From: Amaranthus tricolor
Taxonomy: Eukaryota; Streptophyta; Magnoliopsida; Caryophyllales; Amaranthaceae
Assembly (NCBI RefSeq): GCF_026212465.1
Contig: NC_080057.1
Coordinates: 8,047,398-8,111,397 of the forward strand
Direction of reading: 5' to 3'
DNA: 64,000 nucleotides
The notes beneath the pieces are model-generated. The model did no database searches. It had not been told where the DNA came from and worked only from the letters and a program-made list of their open reading frames with translations. Positions within the stretch are counted from its first letter, which is position 1; each line of letters begins with the position of its first letter. Positions 1 to 9,799 of this stretch are shown one piece after another. The position numbers and the translations under genes are program-made.

Positions 1-534
1 ATCAAACTCTTTGATGTAGTCTTCCACTGAATCGCCATTTTGTTGTAAAGTGCTCCACTTCACATATTGGCTTTGCTTATAATTGTGAGGAATAAAACGG
101 TCTCTCATCCGTTTCTTTAACTTGTTCCAAGTTGATATGGGAGCTTTACCCCTAAGGGTACGTGCCCTTTGTTCTCCTTGCAACCAACTGTCACCATAGC
201 CCTTCAGTTTCACCTTGGCTATCTTATATTTCTGCACTTCTTCTTGAATATCCTTGTACTTAAAGTACCTTTCCAATGATTTCTCCCACTCCAGGTACTT
301 CTCTGGATCAAGTGACCCATCAAAGGAAGGGACGTCTACTTTGAGACTCCTATCCTCCCTCCTAGGTGGAGGTTCTTCATCTTGATCTCTCCTATCTTGC
401 TCCTTCAAGAGTCTTGCCATTAAGGCAGCAAGATTCCCTTGTAGATTGGCATTAGTTTCGGCCAATCTTTCTTGACTAGCAATGGAACGATTTAGAGCTT
501 CCAAAGCTACCCTCAAATCTTGATTCTCTCCCAT
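1..534 (-). CDS. gag: Gag, N-terminal part, cut by the window edge (array unit 0)
   Basis: This is the first 178 codons of the array family's Gag. It starts at the ATG at 534-532 ([14 protein letters not shown]) and runs off the left edge without a stop. It includes a charged, probably coiled-coil N-terminus and the start of the retrotransposon Gag capsid-like domain (around [20 protein letters not shown]). I chose this ATG because the frame upstream of it crosses the primer-binding site and LTR and opens only with a GTG. The sequence matches the corresponding part of the next unit (4092-4625). The rest of the unit is outside the window, so I cannot tell whether it carries the same deletion and nonsense codon as its neighbours. 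Confidence 0.85.
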   Translation of the reverse strand, partial: MGENQDLRVALEALNRSIASQERLAETNANLQGNLAALMARLLKEQDRRDQDEEPPPRREDRSLKVDVPSFDGSLDPEKYLEWEKSLERYFKYKDIQEEVQKYKIAKVKLKGYGDSWLQGEQRARTLRGKAPISTWNKLKKRMRDRFIPHNYKQSQYVKWSTLQQNGDSVEDYIKEFD

Positions 535-584
535 GATATGTAGGTATTCGACCCCTTTGGAAGTGTTTAGAAAAACTCCCCCTA

Positions 585-596
585 CCTGACGCGCCA
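585..596 (-). other. Candidate primer-binding site of the array element
   Basis: On the minus strand TGGCGCGTCAGG starts two bases after the LTR end (...ACATCA). Repeated at 4676-4687, 8767-8778, 12858-12869 and 16949-16960. It is not the tRNA-iMet type seen in the other two elements here. I cannot assign the tRNA from sequence alone. Confidence 0.6.
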
Positions 597-959
597 AATG
601 ATGTGTAAACAAGACGAGAAACCTTGTTACAAAATGATAAGTTAAAGGGGTCACACGTTTTTTGGTATATTTTTTTAGTATGATCAGATTAGTTAGGGGA
701 ACTCTCACCCTAAACTTGAGGATATAACAAGGAGGAACACTCACTCACTTGTTTGGGTGTAGCTTAGATTAGGGAACTCTCACCAAATCGTCAACTACAA
801 GCTTTAGTTTTAGGAACTCTCACTAAAACTCTAACTCTTCAAATTTGGAACACTCAAATTTGGACAATTAAAATTGACTAAACACAAGTCAAGTTCAATA
901 AACAAAACACAAGTTTTTTGGCAAATTTCTGGATATCTTTTTCATTCATCAAAGTATGC

Positions 960-967
960 TATATATA
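960..967 (-). promoter_or_regulatory. LTR TATA box
   Basis: TATATATA within the palindrome ATGCTATATATAGCAT, in the middle of the LTR, where a U3/R boundary would be expected. Recurs at +4091 in each full LTR and at 17324-17331 in the broken one. Confidence 0.6.
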
Positions 968-1169
968 GCATTCTTACAACCTTTCACTTGCCTAAATAAA
1001 TTCAACAAAAGAAAATAAAAAGACAACAAAATAAAAGAGGATTAAGTGGCTAATCAATGTCCACATTAATCTCCATTACACACACTTAAGACTAATTAAA
1101 CAAAGCTTAAAACTAGGATAAATGTTCAGCAATTAATCTCTCAAAAACTGTTCAATACCGTCATTCAAA

Positions 1170-1380
1170 GCTGCCCCTTGAATTCCAAAACCGCCGCTTT
1201 AAATGAGATTAAAAACAAGCTGCCCCTTGAATTCCAAAACTGCCGCTTTAAATGAGATTAAAAACTAGCTTTAAATCTCCTTAAGACATACCCCTTTGTA
1301 TTCCAAAACTGCAGCTTTAAATGAGATTGAAAACCATCTTTAAATCTCCTTAAAACACGCCCCTTTGAATTCCAAAACTG
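1170..1380 (-). repeat. Subrepeats inside the LTR
   Basis: Two near-identical 49-bp units (1170-1218 and 1219-1267) share the core CCCCTTGAATTCCAAAAC. Two more diverged copies follow, in which the same core is preceded by CTTTAAATCTCCTTAA. They lie upstream of the TATA box in the element's direction, the usual place for enhancer-like LTR subrepeats. Also at 5261-5471, 9352-9562 and 13443-13653. Confidence 0.75.
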
Positions 1381-1445
1381 TTTGGAATTTATTCCTTGTA
1401 ACCGACATTAATTCACACGTGTATTGAAGCTTGAAAAACCCCCAA

Positions 1446-4400
1446 TTACTTGATGCTTTCAACAAGGTTAATTACACTAAGTGAAGTGCAACCCCTTGTA
1501 AAAATTATTGGACCAAAACCGTGCATAGGATTAAAGAAGGACTTGGACAAAAATAATTCCCTTGCATTGGATTGGACTTGGACATCTTGGACACTTGTAC
1601 CTTGACCATCTTGGTCATCCTCCTCTTCTTCAAAGGGAATTGCCCTCAATTCTTCATCATCATAATATAGTGCAAGATCACCCACATTGAACGTACTTGA
1701 GACGCCATGCCTTCCACCCAAATCAACCTTGTATGCATTGTCATTGATCTTTTCCACTACTTCAAATGGACCTTCAGGTCGTGGCATGAGCTTGTTTTTC
1801 CTTTGACTAGGAAATCTTTCTTTCCTCATGTAAATCCACACTAAGTCACCAACTTCAAAGTTCTTCACGTTCCTAACTCTTTTGTTGGCTTGTTTCTTGT
1901 AAGTCTCATTGGCCTTTTCAATATTCTTCCTCACTTCCTTGTGAATCTTGACCATGAACTCGGCTTGCTCTTTTGCACCTCCATGCACAAACTTATCTTG
2001 AGGTAGAGCAATAAGATCAATAGGAACATAGGGATTAACCCCGTAGACTACTTCAAAAGGTGAATACCTTGTAGTAGCACTAGGAGTCCTATTGTAAGCA
2101 AACTCGGCATGAGCAAGCTTAACATCCCATTCCTTAGTACTCTTATTAACTAAGGTCCTAAGCAAAGAACCAAGCACTCTATTCACCACTTCGGTTTGAC
2201 CATCGGTTTGTGGATGGTGTGAAGTAGAAAACAGTAACTTTGTTCCCATTAGGCGCCATATTGATTTCCAAAAATGACTAAGGAACTTTGTATCACGATC
2301 AGACACAATGGTGCATGGCACCCCATGAAAACGAACCACTTCCTCAAAATATAGCTTAGCCACTTTCATGGCATCTTCAGTTTTATGACATGGAATGAAG
2401 TGAGCCATTTTTGAGAACCTATCAACAACCACCATTATTGAATCTTTACCCCTTTGAGTTCTAGGTAAAACTACAATAAAATCCATACTAATATCTTCTC
2501 AAGGTCTCTCGGGAACTGGCAAAGGCTTGTAAAGACTCTTATGGAACACCATCTTTGCCCTTTGACAAGTAGAGCAACGACTAACCACATGATGAACCGT
2601 GGCTGACATCTTTGGCCAATAAAAGTGAGCTTGAAGAAGCTCCATTGTCTTTTGAATCCCAACGTGACCAGCCAGACCTCCTCCATGAACTTCATGAATC
2701 AACAAACTTCTAATTGGACACTTAGGAATGCATAATCTATTTCCCTTGAAAAGAAAACCATCATGTAAGGAAAATAAATCATAAACTCCATGAACACATT
2801 TCTCCATGACGTCATTAAAATCACCATCTTCCTTGTAGTACTCTTTGATCAAATCAAAACCAAGGACCTTTGCTTCAACAACTCCAAGAAAATTATGCCT
2901 CCTAGATAAGGCATCCGCAACAACATTAGCTTTTCCACTTTTGTACTTAGAGGAAAAGTTAAAGGTTTGCAAGAACTCCACCCACTTAGCATGCCTCGAA
3001 TTCAGCTTCTTTTGGCCATGAATGAATCTTAAAGACTCATGATCAGAATGTAGTATGAACGGTTGTGGCCTCAAATAATGTGACCAATGATCTAAAGCTC
3101 TTACCATTGCATAGAACTCTTTATCATAGGTGGAATAATTCAGCTTGCCTTGGCTCAACTTCTCGCTAAAATAAGCGATTGGACGTCCTTCTTGGATCAA
3201 CACGGCGCCAATTCCTCTCCCACTTGCATCACATTCAACCTCAAACGGCTTGGAAAAATTTGGAAGTGCAAGAATAGGAGTGTTGCACATTTTTTCCTTC
3301 ACTTCTTCAAAGGCCTTTTGAGCTTGTGGAGTCCACTCGAACGCCCCCTTTTTAGTACACTCAGTTATAGGAGCCATGAGTGTGCTAAAATTCTTGATAA
3401 ACCTTCTATAGAAAGAAGCCAGTCCATGAAAAGAACGGACCTCCGTGAGTGTTTTAGGACTAGGCCATGATTGAATTGCTTCAATCTTGCTAGGATCCAC
3501 CTTCACGCCATCACCTGAAAATTTGGTGATGAAAATGTGTTGCCTTTGTGGTGCCAAGGGCTCCTCCACACGTGCTTGCAATGCCCTTCTAACCACTAAA
3601 TTGGTGTTGTCCTCCATCTCCGGAAAGCAATCATCTTCCCCATCCTCTTCCTTAGGACTTTCAGTCTCCTCTTCTTCAGTTTCAAATTCCTCCCAATTTA
3701 TGTTTTGGGTGGCTATGAGCCTAACCTCTTGCATGGTTAAGGCCTTTGAATTAGGACAATCCTTTTTGAAATGTCCTCTACCTCCACACTTGTAACAGAC
3801 AATGTCGCTAAGTTTGAAGTCTTTCTTGTCTTTCTTAGGTGATTCATTTGACTTGCTAAAGGAAGAACCCTCCTTCACGGTGAAGGGTGGTTTGCGCACC
3901 ACTGGAGTAGTGGTAGGCGTTTTCTTCTTTTTCCTCCTAGCATCAAACTTGGTCACAAGTTTGCAAGCTTCCACAAACGTGAGGTTAGTGTAACCTTCAA
4001 GCTTGTCTTGTAATTCTTGATCCAACCCAGCTACAAAACGCCCCATTTTGAGCTCTTCATTTTCAGTTACTTCACACACAATGGCAAGCCTATCAAACTC
4101 TTTGATGTAGTCTTCCACTGAATCGCCATTTTGTTGTAAAGTGCTCCACTTCACATATTGGCTTTGCTTATAATTGTGAGGAATAAAACGGTCTCTCATC
4201 CGTTTCTTTAACTTGTTCCAAGTTGATATGGGAGCTTTACCCCTAAGGGTACGTGCCCTTTGTTCTCCTTGCAACCAACTGTCACCATAGCCCTTCAGTT
4301 TCACCTTGGCTATCTTATATTTCTGCACTTCTTCTTGAATATCCTTGTACTTAAAGTACCTTTCCAATGATTTCTCCCACTCCAGGTACTTCTCTGGATC

Positions 4401-4625
4401 AAGTGACCCATCAAAGGAAGGGACGTCTACTTTGAGACTCCTATCCTCCCTCCTAGGTGGAGGTTCTTCATCTTGATCTCTCCTATCTTGCTCCTTCAAG
4501 AGTCTTGCCATTAAGGCAGCAAGATTCCCTTGTAGATTGGCATTAGTTTCGGCCAATCTTTCTTGACTAGCAATGGAACGATTTAGAGCTTCCAAAGCTA
4601 CCCTCAAATCTTGATTCTCTCCCAT
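1446..4625 (-). pseudogene. gag-pol: Ty3/gypsy Gag-Pol, protease and RT deleted, nonsense codon (unit 1)
   Basis: The frame has 1060 codons from ATG 4625 to the stop at 1446. Gag comes first (capsid-like domain about residues 60-230; CCHC knuckle C277, C280, H285, C290), followed by an acidic stretch. The frame then jumps near 3515-3540 (about residue 365) from the end of Gag to the end of the RT region. Compared with the intact element at 18201-22595, about 1.25 kb is missing: all of protease and most of RT, including YxDD. RNase H follows (first Asp at D466), then the integrase zinc finger. A TGA at 2501-2499 (codon 709) stands where a Trp occurs in the intact element. After it the frame stays open with the integrase core: D715, D776, E812 (35 residues between the last two) and a GPF module. 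No chromodomain is evident. It cannot make RT, so it would be non-autonomous even without the stop. Confidence 0.9.
1618..1631 (-). other. Polypurine tract of the array element
   Basis: GAAGAAGAGGAGGA on the minus strand directly abuts the LTR start TGACC, and it lies within the polyprotein frame as an acidic Glu-rich run. Also at 5709-5722, 9800-9813 and 13891-13904. Confidence 0.8.
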
Positions 4626-4689
4626 GATATGTAGGTATTCGACCCCTTTGGAAGTGTTTAGAAAAACTCCCCCTACCTGACGCGCCAAA

Positions 4690-5708
4690 TGATGTGTAAA
4701 CAAGACGAGAAACCTTGTTACAAAATGATAAGTTAAAGGGGTCACACGTTTTTTGGTATATTTTTTTAGTATGATCAGATTAGTTAGGGGAACTCTCACC
4801 CTAAACTTGAGGATATAACAAGGAGGAACACTCACTCACTTGTTTGGGTGTAGCTTAGATTAGGGAACTCTCACCAAATCGTCAACTACAAGCTTTAGTT
4901 TTAGGAACTCTCACTAAAACTCTAACTCTTCAAATTTGGAACACTCAAATTTGGACAATTAAAATTGACTAAACACAAGTCAAGTTCAATAAACAAAACA
5001 CAAGTTTTTTGGCAAATTTCTGGATATCTTTTTCATTCATCAAAGTATGCTATATATAGCATTCTTACAACCTTTCACTTGCCTAAATAAATTCAACAAA
5101 AGAAAATAAAAAGACAACAAAATAAAAGAGGATTAAGTGGCTAATCAATGTCCACATTAATCTCCATTACACACACTTAAGACTAATTAAACAAAGCTTA
5201 AAACTAGGATAAATGTTCAGCAATTAATCTCTCAAAAACTGTTCAATACCGTCATTCAAAGCTGCCCCTTGAATTCCAAAACCGCCGCTTTAAATGAGAT
5301 TAAAAACAAGCTGCCCCTTGAATTCCAAAACTGCCGCTTTAAATGAGATTAAAAACTAGCTTTAAATCTCCTTAAGACATACCCCTTTGTATTCCAAAAC
5401 TGCAGCTTTAAATGAGATTGAAAACCATCTTTAAATCTCCTTAAAACACGCCCCTTTGAATTCCAAAACTGTTTGGAATTTATTCCTTGTAACCGACATT
5501 AATTCACACGTGTATTGAAGCTTGAAAAACCCCCAATTACTTGATGCTTTCAACAAGGTTAATTACACTAAGTGAAGTGCAACCCCTTGTAAAAATTATT
5601 GGACCAAAACCGTGCATAGGATTAAAGAAGGACTTGGACAAAAATAATTCCCTTGCATTGGATTGGACTTGGACATCTTGGACACTTGTACCTTGACCAT
5701 CTTGGTCA
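4690..5708 (-). mobile_element. LTR 2 of the tandem array (1019 bp)
   Basis: Same ends, TATA box (5051-5058) and subrepeats as LTR 1. No target duplication flanks it: internal sequence of the same element abuts it on both sides, which shows that it is shared by two units. Confidence 0.88.
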
Positions 5709-8700
5709 TCCTCCTCTTCTTCAAAGGGAATTGCCCTCAATTCTTCATCATCATAATATAGTGCAAGATCACCCACATTGAACGTACTTGAGACGCCATG
5801 CCTTCCACCCAAATCAACCTTGTATGCATTGTCATTGATCTTTTCCACTACTTCAAATGGACCTTCAGGTCGTGGCATGAGCTTGTTTTTCCTTTGACTA
5901 GGAAATCTTTCTTTCCTCATGTAAATCCACACTAAGTCACCAACTTCAAAGTTCTTCACGTTCCTAACTCTTTTGTTGGCTTGTTTCTTGTAAGTCTCAT
6001 TGGCCTTTTCAATATTCTTCCTCACTTCCTTGTGAATCTTGACCATGAACTCGGCTTGCTCTTTTGCACCTCCATGCACAAACTTATCTTGAGGTAGAGC
6101 AATAAGATCAATAGGAACATAGGGATTAACCCCGTAGACTACTTCAAAAGGTGAATACCTTGTAGTAGCACTAGGAGTCCTATTGTAAGCAAACTCGGCA
6201 TGAGCAAGCTTAACATCCCATTCCTTAGTACTCTTATTAACTAAGGTCCTAAGCAAAGAACCAAGCACTCTATTCACCACTTCGGTTTGACCATCGGTTT
6301 GTGGATGGTGTGAAGTAGAAAACAGTAACTTTGTTCCCATTAGGCGCCATATTGATTTCCAAAAATGACTAAGGAACTTTGTATCACGATCAGACACAAT
6401 GGTGCATGGCACCCCATGAAAACGAACCACTTCCTCAAAATATAGCTTAGCCACTTTCATGGCATCTTCAGTTTTATGACATGGAATGAAGTGAGCCATT
6501 TTTGAGAACCTATCAACAACCACCATTATTGAATCTTTACCCCTTTGAGTTCTAGGTAAAACTACAATAAAATCCATACTAATATCTTCTCAAGGTCTCT
6601 CGGGAACTGGCAAAGGCTTGTAAAGACTCTTATGGAACACCATCTTTGCCCTTTGACAAGTAGAGCAACGACTAACCACATGATGAACCGTGGCTGACAT
6701 CTTTGGCCAATAAAAGTGAGCTTGAAGAAGCTCCATTGTCTTTTGAATCCCAACGTGACCAGCCAGACCTCCTCCATGAACTTCATGAATCAACAAACTT
6801 CTAATTGGACACTTAGGAATGCATAATCTATTTCCCTTGAAAAGAAAACCATCATGTAAGGAAAATAAATCATAAACTCCATGAACACATTTCTCCATGA
6901 CGTCATTAAAATCACCATCTTCCTTGTAGTACTCTTTGATCAAATCAAAACCAAGGACCTTTGCTTCAACAACTCCAAGAAAATTATGCCTCCTAGATAA
7001 GGCATCCGCAACAACATTAGCTTTTCCACTTTTGTACTTAGAGGAAAAGTTAAAGGTTTGCAAGAACTCCACCCACTTAGCATGCCTCGAATTCAGCTTC
7101 TTTTGGCCATGAATGAATCTTAAAGACTCATGATCAGAATGTAGTATGAACGGTTGTGGCCTCAAATAATGTGACCAATGATCTAAAGCTCTTACCATTG
7201 CATAGAACTCTTTATCATAGGTGGAATAATTCAGCTTGCCTTGGCTCAACTTCTCGCTAAAATAAGCGATTGGACGTCCTTCTTGGATCAACACGGCGCC
7301 AATTCCTCTCCCACTTGCATCACATTCAACCTCAAACGGCTTGGAAAAATTTGGAAGTGCAAGAATAGGAGTGTTGCACATTTTTTCCTTCACTTCTTCA
7401 AAGGCCTTTTGAGCTTGTGGAGTCCACTCGAACGCCCCCTTTTTAGTACACTCAGTTATAGGAGCCATGAGTGTGCTAAAATTCTTGATAAACCTTCTAT
7501 AGAAAGAAGCCAGTCCATGAAAAGAACGGACCTCCGTGAGTGTTTTAGGACTAGGCCATGATTGAATTGCTTCAATCTTGCTAGGATCCACCTTCACGCC
7601 ATCACCTGAAAATTTGGTGATGAAAATGTGTTGCCTTTGTGGTGCCAAGGGCTCCTCCACACGTGCTTGCAATGCCCTTCTAACCACTAAATTGGTGTTG
7701 TCCTCCATCTCCGGAAAGCAATCATCTTCCCCATCCTCTTCCTTAGGACTTTCAGTCTCCTCTTCTTCAGTTTCAAATTCCTCCCAATTTATGTTTTGGG
7801 TGGCTATGAGCCTAACCTCTTGCATGGTTAAGGCCTTTGAATTAGGACAATCCTTTTTGAAATGTCCTCTACCTCCACACTTGTAACAGACAATGTCGCT
7901 AAGTTTGAAGTCTTTCTTGTCTTTCTTAGGTGATTCATTTGACTTGCTAAAGGAAGAACCCTCCTTCACGGTGAAGGGTGGTTTGCGCACCACTGGAGTA
8001 GTGGTAGGCGTTTTCTTCTTTTTCCTCCTAGCATCAAACTTGGTCACAAGTTTGCAAGCTTCCACAAACGTGAGGTTAGTGTAACCTTCAAGCTTGTCTT
8101 GTAATTCTTGATCCAACCCAGCTACAAAACGCCCCATTTTGAGCTCTTCATTTTCAGTTACTTCACACACAATGGCAAGCCTATCAAACTCTTTGATGTA
8201 GTCTTCCACTGAATCGCCATTTTGTTGTAAAGTGCTCCACTTCACATATTGGCTTTGCTTATAATTGTGAGGAATAAAACGGTCTCTCATCCGTTTCTTT
8301 AACTTGTTCCAAGTTGATATGGGAGCTTTACCCCTAAGGGTACGTGCCCTTTGTTCTCCTTGCAACCAACTGTCACCATAGCCCTTCAGTTTCACCTTGG
8401 CTATCTTATATTTCTGCACTTCTTCTTGAATATCCTTGTACTTAAAGTACCTTTCCAATGATTTCTCCCACTCCAGGTACTTCTCTGGATCAAGTGACCC
8501 ATCAAAGGAAGGGACGTCTACTTTGAGACTCCTATCCTCCCTCCTAGGTGGAGGTTCTTCATCTTGATCTCTCCTATCTTGCTCCTTCAAGAGTCTTGCC
8601 ATTAAGGCAGCAAGATTCCCTTGTAGATTGGCATTAGTTTCGGCCAATCTTTCTTGACTAGCAATGGAACGATTTAGAGCTTCCAAAGCTACCCTCAAAT

Positions 8701-8716
8701 CTTGATTCTCTCCCAT
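5537..8716 (-). pseudogene. gag-pol: Deleted Gag-Pol with nonsense codon (unit 2)
   Basis: Its translation is identical to unit 1. The TGA is at 6592-6590 and the protease/RT deletion junction near 7606-7631. It shares with unit 1 the Pro codon in the GPF region (base 5869) and T at 7277, so these two units form a pair against units 3 and 4. Confidence 0.9.
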
Positions 8717-8780
8717 GATATGTAGGTATTCGACCCCTTTGGAAGTGTTTAGAAAAACTCCCCCTACCTGACGCGCCAAA

Positions 8781-9799
8781 TGATGTGTAAACAAGACGAG
8801 AAACCTTGTTACAAAATGATAAGTTAAAGGGGTCACACGTTTTTTGGTATATTTTTTTAGTATGATCAGATTAGTTAGGGGAACTCTCACCCTAAACTTG
8901 AGGATATAACAAGGAGGAACACTCACTCACTTGTTTGGGTGTAGCTTAGATTAGGGAACTCTCACCAAATCGTCAACTACAAGCTTTAGTTTTAGGAACT
9001 CTCACTAAAACTCTAACTCTTCAAATTTGGAACACTCAAATTTGGACAATTAAAATTGACTAAACACAAGTCAAGTTCAATAAACAAAACACAAGTTTTT
9101 TGGCAAATTTCTGGATATCTTTTTCATTCATCAAAGTATGCTATATATAGCATTCTTACAACCTTTCACTTGCCTAAATAAATTCAACAAAAGAAAATAA
9201 AAAGACAACAAAATAAAAGAGGATTAAGTGGCTAATCAATGTCCACATTAATCTCCATTACACACACTTAAGACTAATTAAACAAAGCTTAAAACTAGGA
9301 TAAATGTTCAGCAATTAATCTCTCAAAAACTGTTCAATACCGTCATTCAAAGCTGCCCCTTGAATTCCAAAACCGCCGCTTTAAATGAGATTAAAAACAA
9401 GCTGCCCCTTGAATTCCAAAACTGCCGCTTTAAATGAGATTAAAAACTAGCTTTAAATCTCCTTAAGACATACCCCTTTGTATTCCAAAACTGCAGCTTT
9501 AAATGAGATTGAAAACCATCTTTAAATCTCCTTAAAACACGCCCCTTTGAATTCCAAAACTGTTTGGAATTTATTCCTTGTAACCGACATTAATTCACAC
9601 GTGTATTGAAGCTTGAAAAACCCCCAATTACTTGATGCTTTCAACAAGGTTAATTACACTAAGTGAAGTGCAACCCCTTGTAAAAATTATTGGACCAAAA
9701 CCGTGCATAGGATTAAAGAAGGACTTGGACAAAAATAATTCCCTTGCATTGGATTGGACTTGGACATCTTGGACACTTGTACCTTGACCATCTTGGTCA
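8781..9799 (-). mobile_element. LTR 3 of the tandem array (1019 bp)
   Basis: Shared LTR between units 2 and 3, with TATA box at 9142-9149. It links the two substitution groups of units, so it lies at or near the join between the two sub-blocks. Confidence 0.88.

Larger units (their letters stand above)
599..1617 (-). mobile_element. LTR 1 of the tandem array (1019 bp)
   Basis: On the minus strand it begins TGACCAAGATGG directly after a polypurine tract and ends ACACATCA two bases before the primer site, giving TG...CA termini. The first bases contain an inverted repeat, TGACC AAGAT GGTCA. A TATATATA box lies at 960-967 inside a palindrome, so transcription should start near 930 and run leftward. 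Degenerate 49-bp subrepeats occupy 1170-1380. The last 57 or so codons of the upstream unit's polyprotein frame (to 1446) lie inside this LTR. It serves as 3' LTR for the unit on its right and 5' LTR for the one on its left. Confidence 0.88.

Noticed and set aside
2484..2501. Programmed stop-codon readthrough or reinitiation at the TGA in the array units.
   Set aside because: Trp stands here in the intact relative and the enzymes upstream are already deleted. I see no stimulatory structure, so a plain nonsense mutation is simpler.
2471..2695. A 74-codon minus-strand frame overlapping the integrase zinc-finger region, seen in each unit.
   Set aside because: It is an out-of-frame shadow of the polyprotein.
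3150..3993. Plus-strand frames of 63-106 codons inside each array unit.
   Set aside because: They are antisense to Gag and RNase H coding sequence, have no recognisable domain and recur only because the unit recurs.
4626..4835. A 70-codon N-terminal extension of Gag in the array units.
   Set aside because: It begins with GTG and crosses the LTR end and primer-binding site. The ATG at 4625 is the sensible start.
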